A DNA stretch of 64,000 nt from Niveispirillum lacus (lineage in GTDB: Bacteria > Pseudomonadota > Alphaproteobacteria > Azospirillales > Azospirillaceae): the NCBI RefSeq assembly GCF_002251795.1, contig NZ_NOXU01000020.1, positions 33,693-97,692 of the forward strand, in the 5' to 3' direction. The position numbers and the translations under genes are program-made. Shown piece by piece: positions 41,395 to 51,900 of this stretch (the first letter of the stretch is position 1; every line of letters starts with the position of its first letter). The notes under the pieces were generated by a model that saw only the letters and a program-made list of their open reading frames with translations, was not told where the DNA came from and did not search any database.

Positions 41395-42562
41395 GGGCGA
41401 GATCCCGCAGGTGCGATTTGGCCTGCGCCCAGCGGAAAGTGAGGCGGTCGGCGCCGGAGGCGCCGGTCCAGCGGTCGCGCACGGCGTGATTGGCGTAGCG
41501 GGACTGGCTGGTTTTCAGCCGCCGCTCGCGCTCTTCGACAAGCTGCCGCGCCGCAGGCGACGCGATCACCTGCTCCGTCCCGGCCAGAACCAGCTCGCGC
41601 CACTCGGTCACAAAGCGCTTGGCGGCTGGCCGGACGGTGTGCGCGGGGTGCTCGACGACGTTCCAGAAATCATCGAGCGACCATGCGCGCACGGCGCTGG
41701 GATCGAGTTCGTCGCTCCAGGCCGCAAGCCGCTCGCGATAGCCGTCGATCCAGTCGTCGCGCTGGCGCAGCTCGCTGAGCGCGAGATTGTAGAGTAGCGC
41801 TGCGCCGTGCATCGCATGGGAGAAGATTTCCCCATGCTGAACGAGGCGGCGCACTGCGGATGGAAACGCCGACAGATGGGGGTGCGTCCAGATATAGTCA
41901 CAGTCCGCGTCGACGCCTTCGCGCGCCAGCATCGTGAGCAGTGCGGTGGGCTGGCTGGCGATCAGGCGGTCGATGAGGAATTGCGCCTCGTCGGTGGTCA
42001 GGCGGAAGACGGCGTGCTCAAGCAAGTTGCCGGGCACCTGGGGCAAAGTCGGATTCCAGACGGCAGGCATCTGAGCGACGGCCAGAGCATCTTCGCCGCT
42101 GGATGAGCCGCGGGATCGGCCACGGCCCCGCAAGGCGACGAACAGACTGTCGAGCGAACCAGGAAAGACCCGGATGCCCCACGCGCCCAAGCCAGCCCAA
42201 TAGACGGAACTCGGCAACCGCTGAAGCCGTGGTCCTGCATCCCGGCCGATGATGCCGTTGGACTCACCGCCGGCTTTCAGGGCGTCGGCAAGCCGGATTT
42301 CGGTGTCGCGCGCTTCGGTGCGGAGCTGCGCTTCAGGGACTTCGCGCTTTTCCAGCGCGCGATAGAGCCAGGGAATGAACAGCATGTATCGCAGTCGCGT
42401 CTGGATCGTGCTCGTGCCTGGAAAGAGATGATCGGCAATGGAATCCCGGATCGCCCCCAGCCCCAGCTCGTCGCGGGTCTCGCGCTCCTGAAAGAGCGCC
42501 ATGATGCGCTGCGCGCGCTGTCGCTCGGCTTCATCGAAATCGATCCAGGCAAGAGACGACAT
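41384..42562 (-). CDS. DUF6361 family protein
   Basis: A 392-residue protein with the family signature at its N-terminus: LAWIDFDEAERQRAQRIMAL, DELGLGAIRDSIADHLFPGT and RYMLFIPWLYRALE. DUF6361 proteins are encoded beside helicase and PLD genes in many genomes, but no activity is known. The later part is helical with scattered Trp/Tyr and no clear catalytic motif. It overlaps the PLD gene by 11 bp and lies 4 bp behind the AddA-like gene, which supports one transcript. Confidence 0.8.
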   Translation of the reverse strand: MSSLAWIDFDEAERQRAQRIMALFQERETRDELGLGAIRDSIADHLFPGTSTIQTRLRYMLFIPWLYRALEKREVPEAQLRTEARDTEIRLADALKAGGESNGIIGRDAGPRLQRLPSSVYWAGLGAWGIRVFPGSLDSLFVALRGRGRSRGSSSGEDALAVAQMPAVWNPTLPQVPGNLLEHAVFRLTTDEAQFLIDRLIASQPTALLTMLAREGVDADCDYIWTHPHLSAFPSAVRRLVQHGEIFSHAMHGAALLYNLALSELRQRDDWIDGYRERLAAWSDELDPSAVRAWSLDDFWNVVEHPAHTVRPAAKRFVTEWRELVLAGTEQVIASPAARQLVEERERRLKTSQSRYANHAVRDRWTGASGADRLTFRWAQAKSHLRDLAHAE

Positions 42563-42566
42563 GGGC

Positions 42567-45500
42567 TCAGGCCGCCTCGCTCTCGGTCTGCTTCGTCGGC
42601 AAGATGGGAATGACTGAGCCGGAGGTCATCAGCACGATCAGTCCGCGCTCGGCGCCGGTCATGTCGAGATAGGCCCGCACCTGCGCGCGATAGTGATCGA
42701 GCATTTCCAGTGCTGGCACCACATCGCTTTTCCAGTCCACGACGACGGCGGGACGGCCCTCAGCCGTCAGGGTCAGGGCGTCGACGATCCCGGCGGTTGC
42801 GATTTCCACGCCGTCGGCCGTCCGTGCGGAATAGACGGGAAATTCGGCCAGAAGACCAGGCCGCAGGGCCGCGATGTCGGGGAGGGCCAGGGTCCGGGCC
42901 ACGCAGGCCGCCAGTTCCTGCGCCGACAGCCCTGCTGCCGGGTCGGCGACCGGGGACCGGCCGAGGGAGCGGATGAGGTCGTCAGCCCGTTCGGCCAGGT
43001 CGGCATCCACCTCTAGGGTTTCGCCGGTCAGCACCTCTTCCATGAGCTTGTGGAGGATCAGCCCGCGCTCGCGGCCACCCTGCACGAGGGCGGCGGCTTC
43101 CAGTTCGGGGGGCTGATCGTCGGCCGACCCCGTCCAGAGCGCGGCTTCTTCTTCCCGCAGCACGGTACCCGCGGCGTTTTCGTCGCGGCTGGGCGCAAGC
43201 CAGGTCAACCGCATCTGCGCGGCCGCGATGGCTTCGGCTTCGGCGGCGAAGCCATCGCGCGTCTGGGTGTTGCCCGCGCCCGCACCTGCGGCTGCGAAAC
43301 CGGTAGGCAAGTGAGAGACGTCCAGGCCGGGTAAGGCCGCGAGCGACAGATCGACGAGTCCGATCCAGGCCGATCTCGACTGCGTTACGTCGAGCCGAGG
43401 TAAGACGAGGAGTTCGCGGGCGCGGGTGGCCGCGACATACCAGAGCCGGATGCGCTCGCGGTCCAGTTCCTCCTTTTCCGCCTGGCGCGCGATTTCATAG
43501 CCCTCGGGCGTGACGCCCAGGACCGGGCAATAGAAGGTCTCGGTCTGGCGGTCGATGACGGCGCTGTCGGTCGTCATGACGCCGGTCATGGTGTTGATCG
43601 GAATGACGATCGGCCACTCGAGCCCCTTGGCTGCGTGCATGGTGAAGAGCGCAACCGCTTCCTCCTGGGCGTCGGGCCGTCCCTCAACGGCGCGGGCTTC
43701 GTCGGACCACGCCGCCGTCATCGCCTCGGCGAAGGCGCGCAGGCCGCGCACGGCGTAGCCGGTCGACAGGCTGAGATAGAGATCGACATTGGCCAGCGCG
43801 CGCTCGGCCTGGCCGCGATGGCGCTCGAGGAGGAGCGGACGGACGCGCATCACATCAACGGCCTGCGAGAGCAGCTCGTGCGGGGTCGTGCTGTTGCCGC
43901 GCCGGGAGAGCGATTGCAGCCGCTCGATGATTTGACGCGCAAGCGGGTGCGTGACGACGGCAGGGTCGATGCTTAGATCCAAGCGCGGGATCCGATCCGG
44001 CTGTTCTTCCGAGCGCGGAAGTCCCCAGATGATGTCCAGCAGGTCTTCTTCGGTGAGACCGACCAGAGGCCCGCGCAGGAGCGCGCCGAGCGCAAGCGTG
44101 TCGCGGCGGTCGGCCAGCACACGGGTAAGCGCGAGGAGATCCTGGATCTCCTGGCGGCGGAAAAAACCCTTGCCGGCTTGGGTCGCCACGGGGATGCCGC
44201 GGCGTTCCAGGGCTTCCTCATAGCGCCACAGCTCCGCGCCGGTTGGCGCCAGCAAGGCGATGTCGCCCGGCTGGCAGGGGCGCTCGGCGGCACTGCGACG
44301 ATCGACGATGGGGTGGCTTTCAATCAGCCGGACGCACAGCTCGGCGATGGCGTCGGCTTCGGCGTCGCGCTGCTGTTCGGCGCTGGCCTTGCCGTTTTCA
44401 TCGGCCACGGCGATGTCGAGGGCGGCCACGCACAGGCCGCCCCGATCGTCATGGAACGGGTCGAGAGCGGTGAAGCCCGGCTGGCCGTCGGCCGAGAGCA
44501 CGGCCTCGAAACGCTCGTTGACGAAGGTGAGGATCGAGGCGCAGGAGCGGAAATTGGTCGAGATCGACAGGAGGCTGCCGGGGTGCTGGGCGCGGAAGGC
44601 GTCACGTGCCTGCACATAGGCGCCGACATCTGCGCCCCGGAAGCGATAGATCGCCTGCTTGGGGTCACCGACCAGGAAGAGCGCGCCCGGCCGGATTTGG
44701 AACCGGGTCCAGTCGGCGTCGACATCGACCGGCTCGCCGCATAGCCGCCAGAAGATTTCGGTTTGCAGCGGATCGGTGTCCTGGAACTCGTCGACGAGGA
44801 CATGGGCGAAACGCTGCCCCAGCGCCCGGCGCACGGCGTCGTGGTCGCGCAGCAAGTTGCGCGCAGAGAAGATGAGATCGTCGAAATCGAGCTGGGCGCT
44901 GGCGCGCTTGTGGTCGCGATAGCGTTGCAGGATCGGACGCGCTTCGTCGATCAGCGCCGCCAAGGCATGGCCGGCGACGGCCTGCGCCAACGCGACCCAG
45001 GCGTCGCAACAGGCGGTGTAGTGGATCTCGGCTGCGTCGTTCAGCCGGTCGCCATCGGCCTTGGAGAAGCCGGCCTGCTTGGCTGCGGCGGCCCATTTGC
45101 CCTTCTTGCGGTAGGAAGCGAAGGCGCCGGTCTTGGTGCAAAGGTCCGGGTGGGGCCGCGCGGTCAGGAGCCGAACGAGGCCCGCGGGCGTCGCGGGATC
45201 GGGACCGTTCGCTACGGCGGTCGCCATTTCGGCCAGGCGCTCGACGATCGTCACCGTTTCCGGCTCGGCCGCCGCAGTGCCGCCCATGAAGCTCGCGAAA
45301 TTCGCCGTGGCCTGCCGGAACGCCGTGAGGTAGGCGTCAAGCGAAGAGACCGGAGGGGCCGAGAGAGCGGGGCGGCGGCGCAGATTCTCGGCGATCTTGT
45401 GGATGAGCGCCACGGTTTCGCCGGGGCTGTGCAGCACCATCTCGGCGAGGATGCCGCCCTGGCCGCCGGACAGGCGTCCGCGCAGCCAGCCATCGACAAT

Positions 45501-45968
45501 TTCGAGGAAGGTGAGGTCAGCCTGGTTGCGATCCATGACGCCAGCGCCGGGATCGATGTCGGCCTCCGCCGGATAGGGCTTTATCAGGCGCTGGCAGAAG
45601 CCGTGGATGGTCGAACAGGTGATTTCATCGATCGCGGCGCTGGCGGCGGCGAGATTGTTGCGATGGGCCTGGGACAGCCCATCGGGCAGCGCCACGCGCA
45701 GCTCGGTCGCAATCGTGCCGGCCGAGAGATCGGCGACGAACTCGCGGACACGCGACAGCAGCTCGCTCGCGGCGAGTTCGGTGAAGGTGACGGCGGCGAT
45801 GGAGCGCGGCGCGATGCCTTCGGCCATCATGGCGGCGATGCGGCCAGCCATGACGGCGGTCTTGCCTGAACCCGCGCCGGCCTCGACCAGGATTGAGCGA
45901 TCATGGAGGCTGATCGCATCGCGGCGCGCGCCGTCGTCCTTCAGCATCTTGGACACGCTGCTCATCAT
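42567..45968 (-). CDS. AddA/RecB-like UvrD-type helicase-nuclease
   Basis: A 1133-residue protein with superfamily 1 motifs in order: VEAGAGSGKTAVMAGRIAAM (near residue 31), VTFTELAASELLSRV, HVLVDEFQDTDPLQTEIFWR, GDPKQAIYRFRGADV, TMHAAKGLEW and RLWYVAATRARELL. A C-terminal PD-(D/E)XK nuclease follows: AGIVDALTL then VVDWKSD (about 1078) and YRAQVRAYL. This is the AddA architecture. Chromosomal AddA repairs double-strand breaks and degrades foreign DNA; here it is part of a defence-type operon. The gene overlaps the AddB-like stop by 4 bp. Confidence 0.85.
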   Translation of the reverse strand: MMSSVSKMLKDDGARRDAISLHDRSILVEAGAGSGKTAVMAGRIAAMMAEGIAPRSIAAVTFTELAASELLSRVREFVADLSAGTIATELRVALPDGLSQAHRNNLAAASAAIDEITCSTIHGFCQRLIKPYPAEADIDPGAGVMDRNQADLTFLEIVDGWLRGRLSGGQGGILAEMVLHSPGETVALIHKIAENLRRRPALSAPPVSSLDAYLTAFRQATANFASFMGGTAAAEPETVTIVERLAEMATAVANGPDPATPAGLVRLLTARPHPDLCTKTGAFASYRKKGKWAAAAKQAGFSKADGDRLNDAAEIHYTACCDAWVALAQAVAGHALAALIDEARPILQRYRDHKRASAQLDFDDLIFSARNLLRDHDAVRRALGQRFAHVLVDEFQDTDPLQTEIFWRLCGEPVDVDADWTRFQIRPGALFLVGDPKQAIYRFRGADVGAYVQARDAFRAQHPGSLLSISTNFRSCASILTFVNERFEAVLSADGQPGFTALDPFHDDRGGLCVAALDIAVADENGKASAEQQRDAEADAIAELCVRLIESHPIVDRRSAAERPCQPGDIALLAPTGAELWRYEEALERRGIPVATQAGKGFFRRQEIQDLLALTRVLADRRDTLALGALLRGPLVGLTEEDLLDIIWGLPRSEEQPDRIPRLDLSIDPAVVTHPLARQIIERLQSLSRRGNSTTPHELLSQAVDVMRVRPLLLERHRGQAERALANVDLYLSLSTGYAVRGLRAFAEAMTAAWSDEARAVEGRPDAQEEAVALFTMHAAKGLEWPIVIPINTMTGVMTTDSAVIDRQTETFYCPVLGVTPEGYEIARQAEKEELDRERIRLWYVAATRARELLVLPRLDVTQSRSAWIGLVDLSLAALPGLDVSHLPTGFAAAGAGAGNTQTRDGFAAEAEAIAAAQMRLTWLAPSRDENAAGTVLREEEAALWTGSADDQPPELEAAALVQGGRERGLILHKLMEEVLTGETLEVDADLAERADDLIRSLGRSPVADPAAGLSAQELAACVARTLALPDIAALRPGLLAEFPVYSARTADGVEIATAGIVDALTLTAEGRPAVVVDWKSDVVPALEMLDHYRAQVRAYLDMTGAERGLIVLMTSGSVIPILPTKQTESEAA

Positions 45969-48619
45969 TCCGCCTCCCAGACCTGAGCGACTTCGCCAAG
46001 CTGCTCCGCGGCGGCCGGCATTTTGCGTTTGCAGTACGTGGCGCTGGCGTTGGCCGGCAGAGCGAAGGCGAGGTCGTCATAGTCGCCGCCGGTATCCGGG
46101 CCAGGCAAGGCCGCGCCTCCGACGAGACTCGACCGTGCCGCGCGCAGATAGCCCGTGATTTCCGCGAGGACGGCCTCGGGATCGTCGAGCTTGAGATCGA
46201 CGGGCTCGCGCGGATAGAGCAGCGAGGCGCTGATCGCGACGTCGTCTCCGAGTAGCGCCTTCACTGCGAAGGCATAGAGGCACCGCTGAAGCTCGCGTCC
46301 ACCGTTCAGGCGGATGTCGCCGCGCGGCGGCCGTCCGGTCTTGTAGTCCCGCACGAGGGCGCGCTTACCGTCGCCGGAAATGTCGAGCCGGTCGATATAG
46401 CCGGCGATGTTGAAGCCCGTGTCGGGAATCGTGACCGGCGCGCTCGCATCCCAGGGCGTCTCCGCGTCGGATTTCGGCTCTGAGCCACCGAAGGGCACCT
46501 CCCCGTAGGATCGGGCCCCCGGCAGGATATCATCGCCATATGACAATGCGCGGCCCGCCATCACGCGGGCGTCGTCCAGCGTGCGGCTCCAGATGACAGG
46601 CGGCGGAACCGGACGCTCACGCTCCCAATCGGCGGCGACGGCTTGCGCAGCCCGCGCCACCGCGGCTTCGATGGTTTCGGCGTTGGCGGAGGAAAGGCCG
46701 CCTCCGGTTTCGAGGTCGCGCAAGGCGCGATCGAGAACCATGTGGACGAGATCGCCGGTCCCGAGCGCATCGAGCACGAGCGGTTCGGCGCTGCTCTGCG
46801 GTTCGCGCCATCCGAACGCATAGACCCACAGGAAGCTGAGTGGATTTCGCAGCAGGCGGCGCAGCGAGCTGGCCGACTGGGTGCGGCCGAGGATGGCGAG
46901 AACGAGCGGATGATCCGCCCGCACGAGCCCGTCATGGGGAGTGATCTCGGCCTCTCGCCAGTCGCGCCAGCAGCCGTGCGCGCTGAACGCCTGCGGATCG
47001 GCGGCGAACTCCCGGGGCCGGGCCATGAGGCGGTCGGTCTCGCTGAAGGCGTGCACCGGCGTCGCGTTGCGGCGCAGATAGGTTTCGTTGCCACGCCCGG
47101 CGAGCAGGGGGCTGCGACCCAGGAGACGCCCGTCGGTGTCGCGCCGGGCGCGCGAGAGAACGACGGTATCGGCCGTCGTGGCGAGGATCGTCTCGAAGTC
47201 GCGGCGGTCGGCGAGGTTGACCGGCAGCGGGTCGAGCACCGGGGTCGGGATGATATGGTCCGGGATCAGGCGGTCCTCGGCAATCCCACGCGGCCAGCGC
47301 GAGGAATTGAGCCCGAGGAGCCGCACGAAGCGGCGGGGCGACGCGGCGAGCGCGCTGGCCGGCATCCAGGCGACGCAGACGCACGCTTCCAGCCCGTCGT
47401 CCTGCTTCAGAGTTTCCAGAGTGGCGTCGATCGAGGCGGCGGGACCGGCGAGCAGAGCCTTGCGCCAGATCGCGAGCGAGCGGCCCTTGAGGAAGGCTTC
47501 TCCGATCTCGCTGGCGGCCTCCGATCCTTTAACTAGGGTCGCGACCGCCGTGCGCAGAGCAGGAACATGGTCGGTGCCGTCGGGCCAGTCTTCCGGCGTC
47601 AGCCGGGCCAGCAGGCGGTTCCAGGCACCCGGCGTCGAGAGCGGCGCATCGGTCGGCAGCGCCCGCAACCAGCCCTCGGGCAGGGTCTCGAAAGGCCCGC
47701 TGTCCCGGCAGAGCGCCGCGAGGCGGCGCAGCCGCGACTGCGACAGACCGCGAACCACGATGTCGGCCAGCGCCGCAGCTGCCTGGCCCTCGCGGGTGGC
47801 GACGGTGCGGATGCCATGGACGAAGTGAAGGTCGATGTTGGCGTCGGCGCGCAGGGCCAGGAAATGATCGTCATAGTCGGCGGGTGAGGCGGTCGCGATG
47901 GCGATCTCCGAAGCCGGGACGCCCGAGGCAAGCAGGCCGCGCACCCAGCGCATCGCCTCAATGGCCTCGTGATAGGCCGTCGCCGCGCTGATGGCGCTGA
48001 TTCCCGGCGCTTGCGCCAGCGCGCGTGCAACCGTGACGCCGGTGCCGTCCAGCCATGCGGGAACGCTCCTCGGGCCGGCCGACCACCGCACGGGAATATG
48101 GGCGGTGAGGGCCTGGAGCAGCGGCCGCCAGCAGGGCGAGAGTTCGGTAAGGCCGACGATCTCCAACGGCCCGAGGACCGCCGGCGCATGGCCGATCCGG
48201 ACGGTTGCGGCGGCCACGATGTCGAGAGGCCGCATCATTCCGGGCGGAAGCTGGTCGAGGACGACCGCTTCCAGCCGCGCGATAGCGGCGAGACGGGGAT
48301 GATCCGCCGCGCTTGCGGCAAGATCGATGCCCGCGCGCCAAGCTTTGTGAAGCGTGTCGGCCGCCGCGTCGATCATGCCGGGAAGAGCCTTGATGCTCTC
48401 CAACTCGCCCATCTGCGTGGCGGGCAGGGCTGCCTGGATGGCCGCGCGCAGGCTCTCGTCGTCGATGGATTGGGTGAAACCACCAGCCAGCCGAACAGCG
48501 GCCTGCTCGAGGGTCATGATCTGGATGCCGTTATGGCGGTCGCGGGCCGCCGTTAACCGGCTTTCCCGCATCGCGAGCCGACCATGAACGATCAAGGTGG
48601 AGCGATGTACGTTGGTCAT
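45965..48619 (-). CDS. AddB-like PD-(D/E)XK nuclease
   Basis: An 884-residue protein; the ATG at 48619 (MTNVHRSTLIVHGRLAMRES) has GGAGG 7 nt upstream, so the frame to 48694 is rejected. The N-terminal part resembles the AddB/RecC helicase fold (GIQIMTLEQAAVRLAGGFTQ), but I see no Walker A, so it is probably not an active motor. The C-terminal nuclease is clear: FNIAGYIDRLDISGDGKRAL, VRDYKTGRP (about residue 758), RELQRCLYAF. Cys residues that could hold an iron-sulfur cluster are not evident in the expected AddB pattern. It opens the five-gene operon. Confidence 0.8.
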   Translation of the reverse strand: MTNVHRSTLIVHGRLAMRESRLTAARDRHNGIQIMTLEQAAVRLAGGFTQSIDDESLRAAIQAALPATQMGELESIKALPGMIDAAADTLHKAWRAGIDLAASAADHPRLAAIARLEAVVLDQLPPGMMRPLDIVAAATVRIGHAPAVLGPLEIVGLTELSPCWRPLLQALTAHIPVRWSAGPRSVPAWLDGTGVTVARALAQAPGISAISAATAYHEAIEAMRWVRGLLASGVPASEIAIATASPADYDDHFLALRADANIDLHFVHGIRTVATREGQAAAALADIVVRGLSQSRLRRLAALCRDSGPFETLPEGWLRALPTDAPLSTPGAWNRLLARLTPEDWPDGTDHVPALRTAVATLVKGSEAASEIGEAFLKGRSLAIWRKALLAGPAASIDATLETLKQDDGLEACVCVAWMPASALAASPRRFVRLLGLNSSRWPRGIAEDRLIPDHIIPTPVLDPLPVNLADRRDFETILATTADTVVLSRARRDTDGRLLGRSPLLAGRGNETYLRRNATPVHAFSETDRLMARPREFAADPQAFSAHGCWRDWREAEITPHDGLVRADHPLVLAILGRTQSASSLRRLLRNPLSFLWVYAFGWREPQSSAEPLVLDALGTGDLVHMVLDRALRDLETGGGLSSANAETIEAAVARAAQAVAADWERERPVPPPVIWSRTLDDARVMAGRALSYGDDILPGARSYGEVPFGGSEPKSDAETPWDASAPVTIPDTGFNIAGYIDRLDISGDGKRALVRDYKTGRPPRGDIRLNGGRELQRCLYAFAVKALLGDDVAISASLLYPREPVDLKLDDPEAVLAEITGYLRAARSSLVGGAALPGPDTGGDYDDLAFALPANASATYCKRKMPAAAEQLGEVAQVWEAE

Positions 48620-48988
48620 GGCCATCCTCCCTCTAAGCCAAGTTGTTGAGCTGCTGGTTGAAACCCATAGGGTTGCTGTCTCAACATACCTCACTGGAGT
48701 TAGGGGTGTAAAATACTCAGGAGATACACGGTTATGTTATGCGGCTATCAACTGATGCTAAAAACAGTTGGGGCTGGGATGATCCCAGTCTACGGTTGAC
48801 GGACCGCCTCCTTCCTGATGGGGCTTCCGGTCGGATGCCGGCACCCGGGCGTCTTTTGCGCGGCACTGTTGAACAGCCAGCCAATATTGCTCATGCGCAG
48901 CCCAGCTGAAGTTGAACCGGACTTTGGGAGCGATCCGTATGGATCTTCTGAACCATAACCACGTTGCAGTCTCTGCACTTGGCACTTT
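48620..48988. other. Non-coding stretch between the reverse transcriptase and AddB-like genes
   Basis: It contains CTGGGA TG ATCCCAG-type dyad symmetry near 48774-48788, followed on the minus strand by CCCCAACTGTTTTT, a possible weak terminator for the reverse transcriptase gene. Short minus-strand frames exist (to 48758) but lack a ribosome site. No gene is supported. Confidence 0.5.
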
Positions 48989-51900
48989 TTATCGCAAACA
49001 GCCTGCGGGTGGATACTTCCAACCATCTTGCTTTTCTGCACCAAGTAGCCGTCGCTCCTTCATGCCCTTGATGTTGTCGATCTCGAAGAACGAGATCGTG
49101 GCTTGGGGCTGTCCATGGGTATGGAATACCTGTCGCTCATAAGTTTGCCCCTTGGGGAGGTGGGCGTTGCTTCCGCCATAGGTTCCGTTATTCGCGATCA
49201 GGACGAGTTGATACATATGATAATGCAGCGCCTGCGCCATCTGATCGAATGTGCCGACGTCGAGATTAAGTGCTGGGATCGCGAAGACATCTGATCGATC
49301 GCGAAGATCGCTTGCCAATCTCAAATCGGTTGCATCGTAGCAGATGGACGCGGTGAGCCACAGCGCATCGCTGGCCGGATTTTTTGACCATTCATAGCCG
49401 ACCAGCCATTGGCACGGCCGGAATCCGATTACTAGTTCAACTGACGAGTTGAATGGAAGCTCCATCGGAGAAAGGTGCTTCTTACCCTGTCGCCTGATGA
49501 CAGTCTGCAGGCCTCGACCCTCCACTCTTCTCGGTATAATCCATAATGCGGAATTGATCAGAGGCTGGCCAGGAACGACGCGCTCGTAGACCATCCCGGC
49601 AAGAATAGTAGTCTTGAATGCCCGCGCGAACGGAACGAGATGAGTCGCGACATCGTCCGGATGTACCGATAGCTCTGGCAGGATCAGCCAATCCAAGCGC
49701 TTACTCGCCGGTTTGTGGGTTTCGCGTAGGTCCAGCATCTTCTCTACCGCAGCCAATGCCGTTGACAGATGTCTTCTGTGCTTCAGCCGAACATGCGGCG
49801 AATCCATTGCGAGATCGGTCTCTGAGAAGTCATTCTTCTCAGGCATGATTGATTGGACAACGCATGCCCTGAGCGGCCGGCCCTCCTGAGCCGTACCTGG
49901 GATCGGCGCGTTTACCTTGAGCATCAACGTGCCCGTTGCCGAGCCGACTGCGGCGTAGGCGTCATTCAAAGCGGCGCGAATCCGAGATGCCGTCTCCTCA
50001 AGTGTAAGTTGATCGGTTTTGCAGTTGCTGGTGCGGCAGCCAGGCCAGATGAGCAGGTCGAACAGAATATCCTGTGTGAATTGCGATATTGGCAGCCAAT
50101 CGTCACCGAACGCTTCGTGTCCGTTGTAGAATCCGTACTGTCGCTGGAACCAATGTCCCCTCGTGGGTCGATAGACGGGCGCTGCCTCCTTCCAGGAGGA
50201 AGGCCTAACCGGAAGGCTGAAATCTATCCTAGCCGTCAGAATGAAGCGCAGCAGATAGCCGAGCTGGAACCTCCAGCGCTGGGATGCCGGAGCCCATGAT
50301 GGCGCCTTGTAGATCGACGTGTAGGCTTGGGTGGTCTGAGCTGACATGAAAACCACCTGATCCACACGGACATAATTTCCGACATCACTCACCGCAATTT
50401 GCGTTGTGGAGGGCGTTATGACCTCTGGCACGTCTCCCCGTCCGACATGCTCTATGAACTTCTCGGCGAAGCTCAGAACGCCAATCTCGTTCCGCAGCGA
50501 GTTTAACGGCCCCTTGTCCTGAACGTACGATTGCAAGGAATGCATGTCGGGCGAGTTAGACCACGCGGCGATCCCCAAATCCTCGGCGATCCCCGCTGGC
50601 ACGGTAAATTGGCCGTCGACAGTGTGATAAAGGTCTCGAGCGAACTCGATGTCTCGGGCTGCTATCTCAGCAAACCTGGCCGGAGTCAGCGTCCTTGCGA
50701 CCAGTTCCACTGCTTTGTTCTTCGCCAGGAAAGATCGACGGGTGACGACTGCGAATATCGCATATTCCCGGTCCGACGACGGGTCTGGTCTTCCTGTCAA
50801 GAAGGAGAGGAGCCTCCAGTATGGTCGATTGGTCTTCGGAGATTTGGGCGGATCTATCGACTGAGGAGCATGCACGGCAATGTAGAGGAGGGCTTGCTGG
50901 GAGAGATACCATGGAACCTGGGCCGCCTCGCCGTTGGCTACCCGGATTGCAGACAGCAGGAGCAATGACCGGTATCCGACGACATCAACCGAAGCCGGAA
51001 GGCATTCACGATCTTCGATGAAGCCGGTTTCAGTAGCTCCAGCCCGAAAGATCTCCGCAAGGCAATAGTAGGCTATCTGACGGCTGCTGGTCGTTTTGAT
51101 GCGCCCGTCGAGATAGGGCTCGATGAGTTTCAGCACTTCGGCCAACATTTGGGGTGAGGGCCAAAGGTCCAGGGCGACACGGAGCAGTCGCACATTGGAC
51201 GGATCAGAGATCCACCGCTTGACGAGGATCAGTGCGAACGCGTGGGCTTCGTCGTCCAGTTCCAACTGCGAAAGCCGGGTACGTCGAAGCGACTCCTCGC
51301 CGAACTTGGGAGGAGCCATGAAGGGGCGATCGTCGAGGAGCGGCCTGAGAGAACGGAAGGTTTTTCTAAAGCGACCTGCGGCGAAGCGGCCGATCGTCTC
51401 GTCCTTGACGTCGGGCACTGCTCTCAGGCTCGCAGGACCCGACGCATCTTCGGTGTCACTTAGATTGATTTGGGACCGGACCAGCGCTTCGATCGCCTGT
51501 ATTACTTCTTCTCCGCCGCTGGCGTCGAACCCGCCGGAGATCGCGGTCTGAATACGCTCCATTTTTCGAGATTGGCGAACGAGAGGCGTCTGTTCGCCGC
51601 CCACCGATGCCGTGGAGGTCTTTTCCATAGCGAGTTCCAGGCCGGGACATGTGCCGGTAAGCGTTTCTTGAAGCCAGGCAGTAACGCGTTTCTGAGCCTC
51701 TGCTTGCGAAACTTCAGGCACCACAGTGATGGTGAGCCTAATGTCATCGACATATCGACATGCGTCCTGGAGCCAGACTCCGTGGGGTATCTCGCGCCCA
51801 AGCTGATTCAGCACAGCTTGATCGAAATCCAGAAGCACTATGTTCGAGAAGAATCCGGCTGCCGCCAACCCTTGAGGAAGGGAGACCCCGGTGAACTCTG

